From contig JAIXOU010000046.1 of NCBI GenBank assembly GCA_027486585.1, forward strand, positions 1 through 39,426: a stretch of 39,426 nt of DNA, given 5' to 3'. Made by a program: the position numbers and the translations under genes. This DNA is from Verrucomicrobiaceae bacterium. Its GTDB lineage: Bacteria; Verrucomicrobiota; Verrucomicrobiia; Verrucomicrobiales; Verrucomicrobiaceae. The notes below the pieces were generated by a model. That model saw only the letters and a list, made by a program, of their open reading frames with translations, did not search any database and was not told the origin of the DNA. Positions within the stretch are counted from its first letter, which is position 1. Each line of letters opens with the position of its first letter. Of the stretch, positions 1 through 8,114 are shown piece after piece.

Positions 1-1321
1 AGTGGTGATAAGGGTGGCTTCCATCCATACCCTCATCAGTGGTTATGGTAATTTGTACAGTGATTTGTTCATCGAGTATTTACCATACCCAGTTATTCAT
101 TTCATGCGTTTGCCCTGGTTTTAGAATAGTTGTCTTGAAAACGTTTGTCAAAAAAATAGATTCGTTTGCCTGCTACAAAATTGCTCTTGAGGTAACCGGG
201 CTGGAATAACGCAGGAGCTCGGGTGCATGCCGGTGGGCTCGGTTAAGCCTCGGGAGAGTCACCAACCACATCGAAAAAAATCGTACCCCATGGCCGATTG
301 TCTGTAAACCTCTTTGGCTTCCCCCATTTTCACGCGCCGTGCCTCATTCAACGAGAAAGCCTGGGCGGGACCGGCAGGGCAGGATCCAGTCGATGCCTCA
401 CCAACGGCCCCCCTGGCCAATGGAGCCATGTTTGATGAAAGCAAGCCTTGAGGACTCCCCCTGCGTCATGCTTGGGTGATCTGCCCGCTGCAGGGAAAGA
501 CTGGAGCGCAGAGACGACGCGGTGCCACCGATGCCCGAGGGCAGCCCCGCATGTATGGCTGCGAGGGCGTCCCCGGCTGTGCGCTGAGAGCCCGGGCATG
601 CCCCCCCCCGGAACCCTCGAGATCAATGCTGTCGCCCTGAGTGGCGGTTCGATGCGCGGAGCCATCGCCCGGGCGCTCGACGCCACTGGCATTCCGACCA
701 TCGCACCGAGTTCTTCGACGCACATTTCATCACGCCCTTCAAAGCCGACGAAACGATGACTGAGCTGGCGCCGAGCACACCCGTATCGCAAGAACGATCC
801 TGCGCATCTCGAGCCGAAACACTGCACGCCTGTGCGCCTGCTGTCGGGTGACGACCGCTTGGGCCTCATGATCTTGTCGAGCCGCTTGTTGAGATTCGCT
901 TCGGCGTCTTCTTTGAATGAAGCGTCACGAACGTTCAGTTTGCGCAACGACCGACTTTGGAATAGTGTCAGCTCTGTCTGGATGCGTCCCCAATCGGGGT
1001 ATGCAAAAAGCTGATGAAGCCTCTGTCCTTTTTTTCCTCGGTTGCGATCAGGTCCGATGGCTGTCTTTGGGCTACTTGCATTGCATTCATGGACATTGGC
1101 GAGTGGTTTGGTTAGGGGTCGGAAATTTAGCGAAAAACCCCTCAATTTTTCGTTTTACCCCAATTGACGGTAACTCCATTCATCATCGCAGCACCAGATT
1201 TTGACTGAATGAGGCCCAAGAATGGCGGTTGTGTCCATTTTCCGGACAGCCGCCCACCCGTCTGGAATGGTAAAACCAGTTGTCAGGCAGTCTGCTGCTG
1301 CTAACGCTGACGAATCCAACT
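1..1321. other. Long stretch with no confident gene; possibly decayed DNA
   Basis: No reading frame here has a recognisable product. Several overlapping frames stay open between about 260 and 1200 on both strands, but their translations are rich in Arg, Pro, Cys and Ser and show no motif, which is what GC-rich non-coding or decayed DNA gives. The middle (roughly 350-870) looks clearly richer in G and C than both flanks and holds a run of nine C at 601-609, while 1-200 and 1100-1200 are AT-rich. No tRNA, terminal inverted repeat or transposase motif was seen. The last part must contain the fabV promoter; TTGACG (1164) and TTGACT (1201) are -35-like, but neither has a convincing -10 box at the right distance. 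Confidence 0.5.
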
Positions 1322-2512
1322 ATGATCATCGCCCCCAAAATTCGTGGATTCATTTGTACTACGGCTCACCCAGAAGGTTGCGCCAAACATGTCGCCCAGC
1401 AGATTGCTGTTGTGAAAGGTCGCGGCCTTGTGGCCAATGGCCCGAAAAAGGTGTTAGTGATCGGTTCCTCTACAGGTTACGGATTGTCTTCACGCATTGC
1501 CGCAGCATTCGGCAGCCATGCCGCCACCTTGGGGGTTTTCTTTGAGCGTCCAGGTGAAGCGGACCGCTGCGCTACCGCAGGCTGGTACAATACGGCCGCT
1601 TTTGAAAATGAAGCCAAAGCCGCAGGGCTGTATGCACGCTCCATTAATGGCGATGCCTATTCCTCTGCCATCAAAGCGGAAACCATTGCTGCCATCAAAG
1701 CGGATCTTGGTCAGGTGGATTGCGTCATTTACAGCCTTGCTTCCCCTCGCCGCACGCATCCGATCACGGGTGAAGTTTACAAGTCTGTGCTGAAGCCGAT
1801 CGGTGAAGTTTACACCAATAAAAATCTCAATACTGGGACCGGTGTCGTCAACGAAGTGTCCATCGAGCCCGCTGAAGGGGATGACATTGCTCAAACGGTG
1901 GCCGTCATGGGGGGCGAAGACTGGGAAATGTGGATTGACGAGCTACAAGCCGCTGGTGTCTTGGCGGAGGGCGTTCAGACGGTGTCGTATTCCTACATTG
2001 GGCCTGAAGTCACATGGCCAATCTACAAGAACGGCACGATTGGCCGTGCCAAAGAGGACCTGGAGCGCGTGCAAAAGGTCTTGGATGCCAAGCTGGCAGG
2101 AATCAAAGGCAAGGCCTGGGTTTCTGTGAACAAGGCGCTCGTCACGCAGGCTAGCTCAGCGATTCCTGTTGTGCCTTTATACATCTCCCTGCTATATAAA
2201 GTCATGAAGGCCGATGGCTCCCACGAAGATTGCATCGAGCAGATGGACCGCCTTTTCCGCGACCGTCTTTACAGCGGAAATCCTCAGCCAGATGAAGTCG
2301 GACGCATTCGTGTCGATGACTGGGAAATGACCCCAGCCGTTCAGGCCCTCGTCGGTCAGCGCTGGATCGAAGTGAATACCGAGAACTTTACTCAACTCGG
2401 CGATTTCGAAGGTTATCAATCCAGTTTCCTTCGTCTCTTTGGTTTTGGCCTTGAAGGCGTCGATTACGCTGCTGAGACCAATCCTGATGTGAAGATTCCT
2501 TCGATTCTTTAA
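1322..2512 (+). CDS. fabV: Trans-2-enoyl-ACP/CoA reductase FabV, NADH-dependent
   Basis: This is a FabV-type enoyl reductase of 396 residues, the usual family length. It performs the last reductive step of the fatty acid elongation cycle in the cytoplasm, using NADH. The N-terminus (MIIAPKIRGFICTTAHP) matches the family start, so the ATG at 1322 is preferred over an in-frame start 14 codons upstream. A Rossmann-like nucleotide site lies at residues about 44-64 (VLVIGSSTGYG), followed by GVFFERP with Glu75, linked in this family to NADH preference. The catalytic Y-x8-K pair is intact at Tyr235 and Lys244. The gene stands alone, with a hairpin terminator behind it and no other fatty acid gene nearby. 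FabV enzymes are known to be poorly inhibited by triclosan; whether that holds here is inference. No clear Shine-Dalgarno is seen. Confidence 0.96.
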   Translation: MIIAPKIRGFICTTAHPEGCAKHVAQQIAVVKGRGLVANGPKKVLVIGSSTGYGLSSRIAAAFGSHAATLGVFFERPGEADRCATAGWYNTAAFENEAKAAGLYARSINGDAYSSAIKAETIAAIKADLGQVDCVIYSLASPRRTHPITGEVYKSVLKPIGEVYTNKNLNTGTGVVNEVSIEPAEGDDIAQTVAVMGGEDWEMWIDELQAAGVLAEGVQTVSYSYIGPEVTWPIYKNGTIGRAKEDLERVQKVLDAKLAGIKGKAWVSVNKALVTQASSAIPVVPLYISLLYKVMKADGSHEDCIEQMDRLFRDRLYSGNPQPDEVGRIRVDDWEMTPAVQALVGQRWIEVNTENFTQLGDFEGYQSSFLRLFGFGLEGVDYAAETNPDVKIPSIL

Positions 2513-2530
2513 TCGCAGGGCATTTGTTTC

Positions 2531-2578
2531 AAGAGCGTGAATAGAGTGTTGTTTCACTTTGTTCACGCTCTTTGCTTT
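2531..2578 (+). terminator. Hairpin terminator after fabV
   Basis: A perfect 11-bp stem (AAGAGCGTGAA at 2531-2541 pairing with TTCACGCTCTT at 2562-2572) encloses a loop that can itself pair (AGTG/CACT). It is followed by TGCTTT. It sits between the convergent fabV and DUF423 genes, 18 bases past the fabV stop, and could stop transcripts from both sides, though the T-rich tail favours the plus strand. Confidence 0.7.
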
Positions 2579-2588
2579 AAGCCATAGC

Positions 2589-2969
2589 TCATTCACGCTG
2601 CCATTTCACAAAGGCTAGCTGTAGCCAGCCTATCATGAGAAAGAGGCCTCCGAGCGGCGTGACTGGGCCTAGCCATTTCCATCCAAAGTAGGCAAGTAGA
2701 TAGATCGAGCCACTGAAGAGTAACAGGCCAGTGAACAGGCTGAGCCAAGCTAGGGTGAGCTTTTTCCCGCCTGATCGGCTAAACATGGCCAAGCCATACA
2801 GAAGCATGGCGTGGGGCAGGTGATAGCGCACGCCTACTTCCCAGGACTCCAGTTTGCCGTTGGCGACAAGCGTATCATGCACCGCACCATGAGCCCCTAA
2901 GGCTCCAAGAATGACCGCCAAAAGACCTGTGACCGCAGCGATGATGATGAATTTGGAATGGGGATTCAT
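2589..2969 (-). CDS. DUF423 family inner-membrane protein
   Basis: A 126-residue, very hydrophobic protein with about four predicted membrane segments (roughly residues 7-27, 49-65, 71-91 and 98-118). The N-terminal stretch with ILGALGAHG and the following LESWEVGVRYHLPHAMLLYGLA pattern are typical of the DUF423 family (YgdD/YwdK-like). The molecular function of this family is not established. The gene is alone on its strand, convergent with fabV and divergent from the L,D-transpeptidase gene; no operon partner hints at a role. The start ATG at 2969 gives the family-typical length. Confidence 0.85.
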   Translation of the reverse strand: MNPHSKFIIIAAVTGLLAVILGALGAHGAVHDTLVANGKLESWEVGVRYHLPHAMLLYGLAMFSRSGGKKLTLAWLSLFTGLLLFSGSIYLLAYFGWKWLGPVTPLGGLFLMIGWLQLAFVKWQRE

Positions 2970-3151
2970 GATAGGAGTATGGGATCGTGGGTGGTTGTTT
3001 TGTCAATCCTGGCAGTGATTCGTTTTTCAAGATGCCAGAAGCTGTGATGAAGATGACAAAGTTGGCCGATTTTCCGCTTATTTTCAGAGCTAAATTTGAT
3101 TGCTCCGACGAGTCGTCCTATCTGCACTTGGTTTCTCTGCTAAATTCTCCC

Positions 3152-4228
3152 ATGAAACGTTTGGTTTATCTTACCCTCTTTTTGCTGGTCACGATCTCTG
3201 CTTTGGCTGCGATCCCAGATCCGTTGCCGCCTGCACCAGAGCCGATTGAGGACATCTTGAAGCTGCAAATCTTCCTGGATACACAGCTCTTTGGTCCAGG
3301 AAAAGTGGATGGCCGTCCGGGCGAGTTCACGACAAAAGCGCTGAAGCGTTATCAACGGGCGAAAGGGCTGCCCGAAACGGAGATAGATGTTCACTCGCTG
3401 GATCTATCCAGTGTGGTTCAAACATATGCGAGCTACACGATCAGGCAGGAGGACCTTGCCTTTGTGGGAGAACTGCCCAGTCAACCTTCTGCTCAGAGCA
3501 AAAAGAAGTATCTGCCCTATGACTCGTTATTGGAGTTTTTAACGGAACGTTTTCACTGCTCGCCGGAGTTTCTCAGTCATATCAATCTTCCTGTGAAAAT
3601 GAGTGGGCTCAAAGTCGGTGATGCGGTGAAGGTGCCAAGTGTGCAGCCTTTTCTCATCGAAGAACTTGCGCCGGCCATTTTGCCCGAAGTGCCCGAGTTT
3701 TTGACGCGTGTGATCAAGATCGATACCCGTGAAAAGTTACTCGGTTTGTGGGAAGGTGAAACGTTGCTTGCGAGTCTGCCGATTACGCCTGGAAGCGGTC
3801 ATTTGGCCACGCCTCCTGGGACTTGGAAGATCCTGGGAATCGCCCAGATGCCGACCTTTCGCTGGGATAAAAGTGTGTTGGAATACGGAGTGCGCAGCAG
3901 CAACTTTTATGAATTGCCTATCGGCCCCAATAACCCTGTGGGTGTCATGTGGATCGGGCTGAGTCGTCCGGGCATTGGCATTCACGGCACCAATCAACCA
4001 CAGACCATTGGGCGCAGTGCCAGCCACGGCTGCATGAGGACGGCTAACTGGGACGTGATCCGACTTTCCAAGATGATCAGCAAAGGTATGACTGTTATCA
4101 TTGAGGGGCCTGCCCCTGAGCCTCGTGCGGTGGTGGTTAAGGCAAGTCCTCCCAAAATGACGGTGCGTCCCGCTGTTCCCGTAGCTCCCGAACCGAAAAG
4201 GAAACTTCGGTGGTTCTGGCAGAAATGA
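3152..4228 (+). CDS. Secreted L,D-transpeptidase (YkuD domain) with peptidoglycan-binding module
   Basis: Predicted exported cell-wall enzyme of 358 residues. The frame is open from 2987, but a clear signal peptide (MKRLVYLTLFLLVTISALAA) begins at the ATG at 3152, so that start is chosen. After it comes a PG_binding_1-like helix region (about residues 30-75), a LysM-like stretch (about 125-170, ending KVGDAVKVPS), and a C-terminal YkuD catalytic domain with the motif HGT...SHGCMR; the nucleophile is Cys294. Such enzymes form 3-3 cross-links in peptidoglycan or attach proteins to it. The last 40 residues are proline- and lysine-rich. The stop overlaps the start of the next gene in an ATGA arrangement, so the two are probably translated together. 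Substrate and exact linkage cannot be told from sequence. Confidence 0.93.
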   Translation: MKRLVYLTLFLLVTISALAAIPDPLPPAPEPIEDILKLQIFLDTQLFGPGKVDGRPGEFTTKALKRYQRAKGLPETEIDVHSLDLSSVVQTYASYTIRQEDLAFVGELPSQPSAQSKKKYLPYDSLLEFLTERFHCSPEFLSHINLPVKMSGLKVGDAVKVPSVQPFLIEELAPAILPEVPEFLTRVIKIDTREKLLGLWEGETLLASLPITPGSGHLATPPGTWKILGIAQMPTFRWDKSVLEYGVRSSNFYELPIGPNNPVGVMWIGLSRPGIGIHGTNQPQTIGRSASHGCMRTANWDVIRLSKMISKGMTVIIEGPAPEPRAVVVKASPPKMTVRPAVPVAPEPKRKLRWFWQK

Positions 4229-4434
4229 AGTTGCTTATCAGCATGAGATTCCTTTTCAGTCTTTCGGCGCTGACCTTCTGCTGCCTTTTTTCTAGCTGCG
4301 CTGACGTTCAGGAGAAGCTGAACTCTGGCTGGCGCGTGGTCGATCCAGCAGGACATCACCGCTATCATCGAGATCGCTACTACAAACACGAGCGCAAGGT
4401 CGGCATTTCCATTCCAGGTGAGGCTGGACGATGA
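4225..4434 (+). CDS. Small putative lipoprotein coupled to the L,D-transpeptidase
   Basis: A 69-residue protein that I do not recognise. It starts with a hydrophobic signal sequence (MKLLISMRFLFSLSALTF) leading to a lipobox-like LFSSC; the cysteine would be lipidated, although Phe at position -3 is not the classic residue. The mature part is short, basic and rich in His, Arg and Tyr (HHRYHRDRYYKHERK), ending in GEAGR. Its ATG overlaps the TGA of the transpeptidase gene (ATGA at 4225-4228), which supports translation and a shared envelope role. An alternative start is the Met at 4243. A terminator hairpin follows within 15 bases of the stop. The size, signal peptide and coupling make it a likely real gene despite having no known family. 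Confidence 0.7.
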   Translation: MKLLISMRFLFSLSALTFCCLFSSCADVQEKLNSGWRVVDPAGHHRYHRDRYYKHERKVGISIPGEAGR

Positions 4435-4448
4435 AGATTGAAACCAAA

Positions 4449-4474
4449 AGAGGCAGGCCTTTCGACCTGCCTCT
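4449..4474. terminator. Bidirectional hairpin terminator between convergent genes
   Basis: A perfect 9-bp stem (AGAGGCAGG at 4449-4457 with CCTGCCTCT at 4466-4474) has an 8-base loop. Read on the minus strand it is followed by TTTTGGTTTC, a good T-rich tail that would end the xylA transcript; on the plus strand the tail is weaker (AATTGAATT) but it also lies just behind the small lipoprotein gene. Confidence 0.75.
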
Positions 4475-4504
4475 AATTGAATTGAAGGGTTGATCCTGTC
4501 CGAC

Positions 4505-5815
4505 TTAAATGAAGTCGTTGATCAGGTTTTCCAGCATTTCCTGACGGCCCGAGCCGATGAGTGGCTCGCCATTTTCCAGGGTGTAGGCTTCCAATTCCTC
4601 AAAGCTGGTCTTGCCAGATTCGATCTTGGCGCCGATGCCAGTGTCAAAGGTGCTGTAGCGGGCTTTCTTGAAGGCGTCCAGACGACCGTCTTCAATGATG
4701 GCTGCAGCGATTTTAAGGCCGCGTGCAAAGGCATCCATGCCACCAATGTGGGCGTGGAAGAGATCGACCGGTTCAAAGGACTCACGGCGCACTTTGGCGT
4801 CGAAGTTCAGGCCACCAGTGGTCAGGCCACCGCTTTTCAGAATGACCAGCATCATCTGCGTGGTGAGGTAGATGTCGGTCGGGAACTGATCTGTATCCCA
4901 GCCGATGAGTTCGTCACCGGTATTGGCATCGACAGAGCCAAGGGCATTTGCTGCAACAGCCACTTCCATCTCATGCCACATGCTGTGACCTGCGAGGGTG
5001 GCGTGATTGGTTTCAAGATTGAGTTTGAAATGCTCCATCAGGCCGTGCTCACGGAGGAAGTTTAAGCAGGCTGCGGCATCACTGTCATACTGATGCGTGG
5101 AAGGCTCACGTGGCTTGGGTTCGATGTAGAAGGGGCCTTTGAAGCCGATCTTCTTTTTATAGTCCACCGCCATGTGGAGGAAGGCAGCCAAGTGATCGAC
5201 CTCGCGCTTCATGTTGGTGTTCCAAAGAGAAGCGTAACCTTCACGGCCACCCCAGAAGGTGTAGCCTTCGCCGCCCAGGCGATGCGTTACATCCATGGCC
5301 TTTTTTACCTGTGCTGCAGCATAGGCAAAGACGTTGGCATTTGGGCTGGTCGATGCACCTTGATTGTAGCGTGGGTGGACAAAGAGGCAAGCCGTGCCCC
5401 AAAGCAACTTCTTGCCAGTCTGGTTCTGAGCTTTTTCTAACTCATCAGCGACGGCATCAAACATTTTGTTGCTGTCAGCTAGTGTCTTACCTTCTGGTGC
5501 GACGTCACGGTCATGGAAGCAGTAGTAGTCCACACCCAACTTATCCATGAATTCAAAGCAGGCCCAAACGCGGCGTTGAGCATTGGCAACTGAATCTGTG
5601 CCGTCGTCCCAAGGGCGGACCGCGGTGCCTGCACCAAATGGATCAGCCAAGCTGTTACGCATGGCATGCCAGTAAGCCACGCCAAAACGGAGATGGTCAC
5701 GCATCTTCTTACCTGCCACGATTTCATCAGCATTGTAGTGCTTGAAAGACAGAGGGTTTTTGGATTTAGGACCCTCAAATTGGATCTTCTGAATGTCTGG
5801 GAAGGCTTCGTTCAT
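4505..5815 (-). CDS. xylA: Xylose isomerase
   Basis: Xylose (glucose) isomerase of 436 residues, converting D-xylose to D-xylulose. With the Met at 5815 as start, all catalytic and metal-binding residues fall at the same numbers as in the E. coli enzyme: His101 and Asp104 ([10 protein letters not shown]), Glu232 and Lys234 (YIEPKPREP), Glu268 and His271 ([13 protein letters not shown]), Asp296, Asp307, Asp309 and Asp339. This agreement is why the start was put here and not at the in-frame upstream positions (5836 or 5863). The enzyme is cytoplasmic and a tetramer in the family. No xylulokinase, transporter or XylR-type regulator lies next to it, so it is an isolated gene, ended by a strong hairpin. 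Confidence 0.97.
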   Translation of the reverse strand: MNEAFPDIQKIQFEGPKSKNPLSFKHYNADEIVAGKKMRDHLRFGVAYWHAMRNSLADPFGAGTAVRPWDDGTDSVANAQRRVWACFEFMDKLGVDYYCFHDRDVAPEGKTLADSNKMFDAVADELEKAQNQTGKKLLWGTACLFVHPRYNQGASTSPNANVFAYAAAQVKKAMDVTHRLGGEGYTFWGGREGYASLWNTNMKREVDHLAAFLHMAVDYKKKIGFKGPFYIEPKPREPSTHQYDSDAAACLNFLREHGLMEHFKLNLETNHATLAGHSMWHEMEVAVAANALGSVDANTGDELIGWDTDQFPTDIYLTTQMMLVILKSGGLTTGGLNFDAKVRRESFEPVDLFHAHIGGMDAFARGLKIAAAIIEDGRLDAFKKARYSTFDTGIGAKIESGKTSFEELEAYTLENGEPLIGSGRQEMLENLINDFI

Positions 5816-5944
5816 AGTTAATGGTAGGGCGGTCATTGGAGCCGTTTGGTTGCGATTCGTCAAGCCTCTTCATTTCTGCGGATCATTCCAAATGGATGAC
5901 TGATTTCAGCAAATTCAGAAAGTGTTGATTCTTAAACACACAGC

Positions 5945-5979
5945 GGCCCGGTAGAACCCAACCAAAATTCTACCGGGCC
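5945..5979 (-). terminator. Strong 12-bp hairpin between thrH and xylA
   Basis: GGCCCGGTAGAA (5945-5956) pairs perfectly with TTCTACCGGGCC (5968-5979) around an 11-base loop. On the minus strand it follows thrH by about 120 bases and is followed by a GTGTGTTTAAG tail; it is probably the terminator of the thrH-containing transcript. It lies 130 bases before the xylA start, so a role in the xylA leader is possible. The rest of the 286-base gap holds a short hairpin TGAAGC/GCTTCA (6032-6047), a tandem GGCCAACTT repeat (6070 and 6080) and a T9 run at 6095-6103, but no gene. Confidence 0.55.
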
Positions 5980-6101
5980 TAAGGTGACCGGACTGTCCCC
6001 AACCATGAAGTGACAGCTCAGCTCGTTGTTGTGAAGCTCGCGCTTCAATAGTGGTTTAAGCAGGTTGCAGGCCAACTTCGGCCAACTTTAAGCATTTTTT
6101 T

Positions 6102-6707
6102 TTACAGTTCGGCTTTCATGGCCACGAGTAAATCCTCGTAACGATCAAAGGCTTGGAAATGAGGAAATTGGGCGCGGATGCTTGCTGGAGCATGAAAGAA
6201 GAAGCCTTTATCTGCCTCGCCCAACATGGTGGTGTCATTGAAGGAATCTCCGGCTGCGATGACTTTATAGTTAAGCGATTTGAAGGCTGAGACCGCTTTT
6301 TGCTTTTGGTTGGGCTGCCGCAGTTTGTAATTCACGATGCGGCCGGAGCTGTCGCATTCGAGGTGATGGCAAAAGATCGTCGGCCAGCCGAGTTGGCGCA
6401 TGAGTGGTTGGGCGAATTCGCCAAAGGTATCGCTCAGAATGATGACCTGAGTCAGTGAGCGAAGTTCATCGAGAAAAGCCTTGGCTCCTTCCATCGGGGA
6501 GAGCGTGGCGATGACCTCCTGGATGTCTGGCAGCTTTAAGCCATGCTGATCGAGGATGGCTAGCCGACCTTGCATGAGCACATCGTAGTCCGGTTCTTCA
6601 CGGGTCGTGCGGCGCAGTTCTGTGATGCCGGTTTTTTCAGCAAAGGCAATCCAGATTTCTGGAACAAGGACGCCTTCGAGGTCGAGTGTGATGATGGATT
6701 GCTGCAT
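6102..6707 (-). CDS. thrH: ThrH: bifunctional phosphoserine phosphatase / phosphoserine:homoserine phosphotransferase
   Basis: A HAD-superfamily protein of 201 residues closely resembling Pseudomonas ThrH along its whole length. The HAD motif I nucleophile is in LDLEGVLVPEIW (DxE variant typical of ThrH); other matching blocks are YDVLMQGRL, HGLKLPDIQEVIATL, ILSDTFGEFAQPLMRQLG and VIAAGDSFNDTTML (motifs II-IV). The family dephosphorylates phosphoserine in serine synthesis and can pass the phosphate to homoserine. The Met at 6707 matches the family start; a longer frame would begin with TTG at 6752, overlapping the permease stop. It is the last gene of a minus-strand run that starts with a sigma factor, directly behind an amino-acid permease. 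Confidence 0.93.
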   Translation of the reverse strand: MQQSIITLDLEGVLVPEIWIAFAEKTGITELRRTTREEPDYDVLMQGRLAILDQHGLKLPDIQEVIATLSPMEGAKAFLDELRSLTQVIILSDTFGEFAQPLMRQLGWPTIFCHHLECDSSGRIVNYKLRQPNQKQKAVSAFKSLNYKVIAAGDSFNDTTMLGEADKGFFFHAPASIRAQFPHFQAFDRYEDLLVAMKAEL

Positions 6708-6748
6708 GGCTGGCACTCTCGTAGCAAAGAGCAGCTCAGATGCAACTA

Positions 6749-8074
6749 TCAACCCTCGACAGAATCGGGGGCGTTCTTTGGAGAGAGCCAGTAGATCAAG
6801 ACGCCGACGAGAATGGTGACGAGGCCAGCTAAGGACTCTCGGGTCTGATTGAGCAGTTGCCAGACCATCATCCAGAGGCTTATGGCGAGAAACACGATTG
6901 GTGTGAAAGGATATCCCCAGCAGCGCACGGGGCGTGGAAGTTCGGGATGAGTGCGGCGCAGGCGCATCAGTCCGACGACGGTTAAGAAGGAGCAGAATTG
7001 AATGCTGAACTGGACATAGCTGAGCACTTTTTCAAAGGTGGCGGTGAGCAGTAAAAGTACGACGATGAGCAGTTGTGCCAGCAGGGCTGCCCAAGGAACG
7101 CCACTCTTCGTAGAAGCTGCCAAGGGTGCCAGGAGTCGCAGATCCTGGCCAAGGGCCTGAGTCACTCGCGGGCCGACCCAGGTCATGGCGCTGATGCTAG
7201 AGACTAAGCCCAGACAGATGAGGCCTGACATGATGCGTCCCCCGGTCGGGCCAAAGATGTAATCCGCCGCGACATGGGCCACATCCACCTGACCTGCGAG
7301 GGCTGAGATGGGCGCCACATGCAGAAAAACAGCGTTCAGGGCGATGTAGAGCAGGCTGACGACAAAGGTGCCGATGCCGATCGCTAGCGGGACATTTCTT
7401 TGCGGATCGCGGATTTCTCCGACGATGTAAGTCGCCGCATTCCAGCCCGCGTAAGCATACATAACAAAAACAAGGCTGATGGCAAAGGCGGGGCTGGTGA
7501 TGAGCTTCACATCTGAGGCTGATGGCAGAAAATTCACGGGCTGACCGGGACTGACACAGAAGCCGGCAATGATGAAGACAAGAATGAGTAGCACCTTCAG
7601 CCAAGTGGCCACGTTTTGAAAACGCGCGCCGATTTGAATGCCGCCAAAATGCACACAGGTCACCAGGGTGACCACCATCAGAGAGAGCGTCAGTGGCGAG
7701 ATGACACTGCTGATGCCACTGAAGTATTTGCCTAAAGCCATGGCGGCCAAGGCAATAGGAGCGGCAAAACCAACCGTCGCCGACAGCCAGCCTGCCACAA
7801 AGCCCACACAGGGATGAAAGGTGCGAGAGAGAAACTGATATTCACCGCCTGATTTCGGCATCGTCGCCGCCAGCTCTCCATAAGCTAAGGCACCACAAAA
7901 GGCGCAAACTCCTCCAAGAGCCCAAAGTGCCATGAGGGTGAATCCTGAAGGTAGATCGGTGACCTGATAGCCGAGACTGGTGAAGATGCCTGTGCCCACC
8001 ATGTTGGCGATGACAATGGCAGTGGCCGTTAGCAGGGAAATGCCCTTTGGCGGATCAGCGGGGAGGCTTGGCAT
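6749..8074 (-). CDS. APC-superfamily amino acid permease
   Basis: Integral membrane transporter of 441 residues with about 12 hydrophobic segments and the APC hallmark in helix 1 (ANMVGTGIFTSLG), followed by a GALAYGELAATMPKSGGEYQFL block of the LAT/APC type. Such proteins move amino acids by proton symport or exchange; the substrate cannot be read from the sequence. The gene ends where the long thrH frame begins and starts 40 bases after the membrane-fusion-protein gene, so it is probably co-transcribed with both. Pairing with ThrH suggests, as an inference only, a link to serine, threonine or a related amino acid. Confidence 0.9.
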   Translation of the reverse strand: MPSLPADPPKGISLLTATAIVIANMVGTGIFTSLGYQVTDLPSGFTLMALWALGGVCAFCGALAYGELAATMPKSGGEYQFLSRTFHPCVGFVAGWLSATVGFAAPIALAAMALGKYFSGISSVISPLTLSLMVVTLVTCVHFGGIQIGARFQNVATWLKVLLILVFIIAGFCVSPGQPVNFLPSASDVKLITSPAFAISLVFVMYAYAGWNAATYIVGEIRDPQRNVPLAIGIGTFVVSLLYIALNAVFLHVAPISALAGQVDVAHVAADYIFGPTGGRIMSGLICLGLVSSISAMTWVGPRVTQALGQDLRLLAPLAASTKSGVPWAALLAQLLIVVLLLLTATFEKVLSYVQFSIQFCSFLTVVGLMRLRRTHPELPRPVRCWGYPFTPIVFLAISLWMMVWQLLNQTRESLAGLVTILVGVLIYWLSPKNAPDSVEG

Positions 8075-8114
8075 AACAAGAGGATCTGAATGATCAACAG
8101 CCTATGAGCAACAA

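Noticed and set aside
348-1145. Long minus-strand frame of 265 codons left of fabV
   Set aside because: Its translation is Arg/Pro/Cys-rich without any motif, other frames on both strands are open in the same place, and this is what GC-rich DNA gives by chance.
4490-5065. 191-codon frame antisense to xylA
   Set aside because: It is the mirror of a clearly conserved xylA reading frame and has no recognisable domain.
5945-5979. tRNA-like or riboswitch-like element before xylA
   Set aside because: Only a single long hairpin is present, with no T-loop, anticodon stem or known riboswitch core.
6095-6103. T9 run as a plus-strand terminator
   Set aside because: No plus-strand gene lies upstream; it is part of the end of thrH on the other strand (A9 after the stop).
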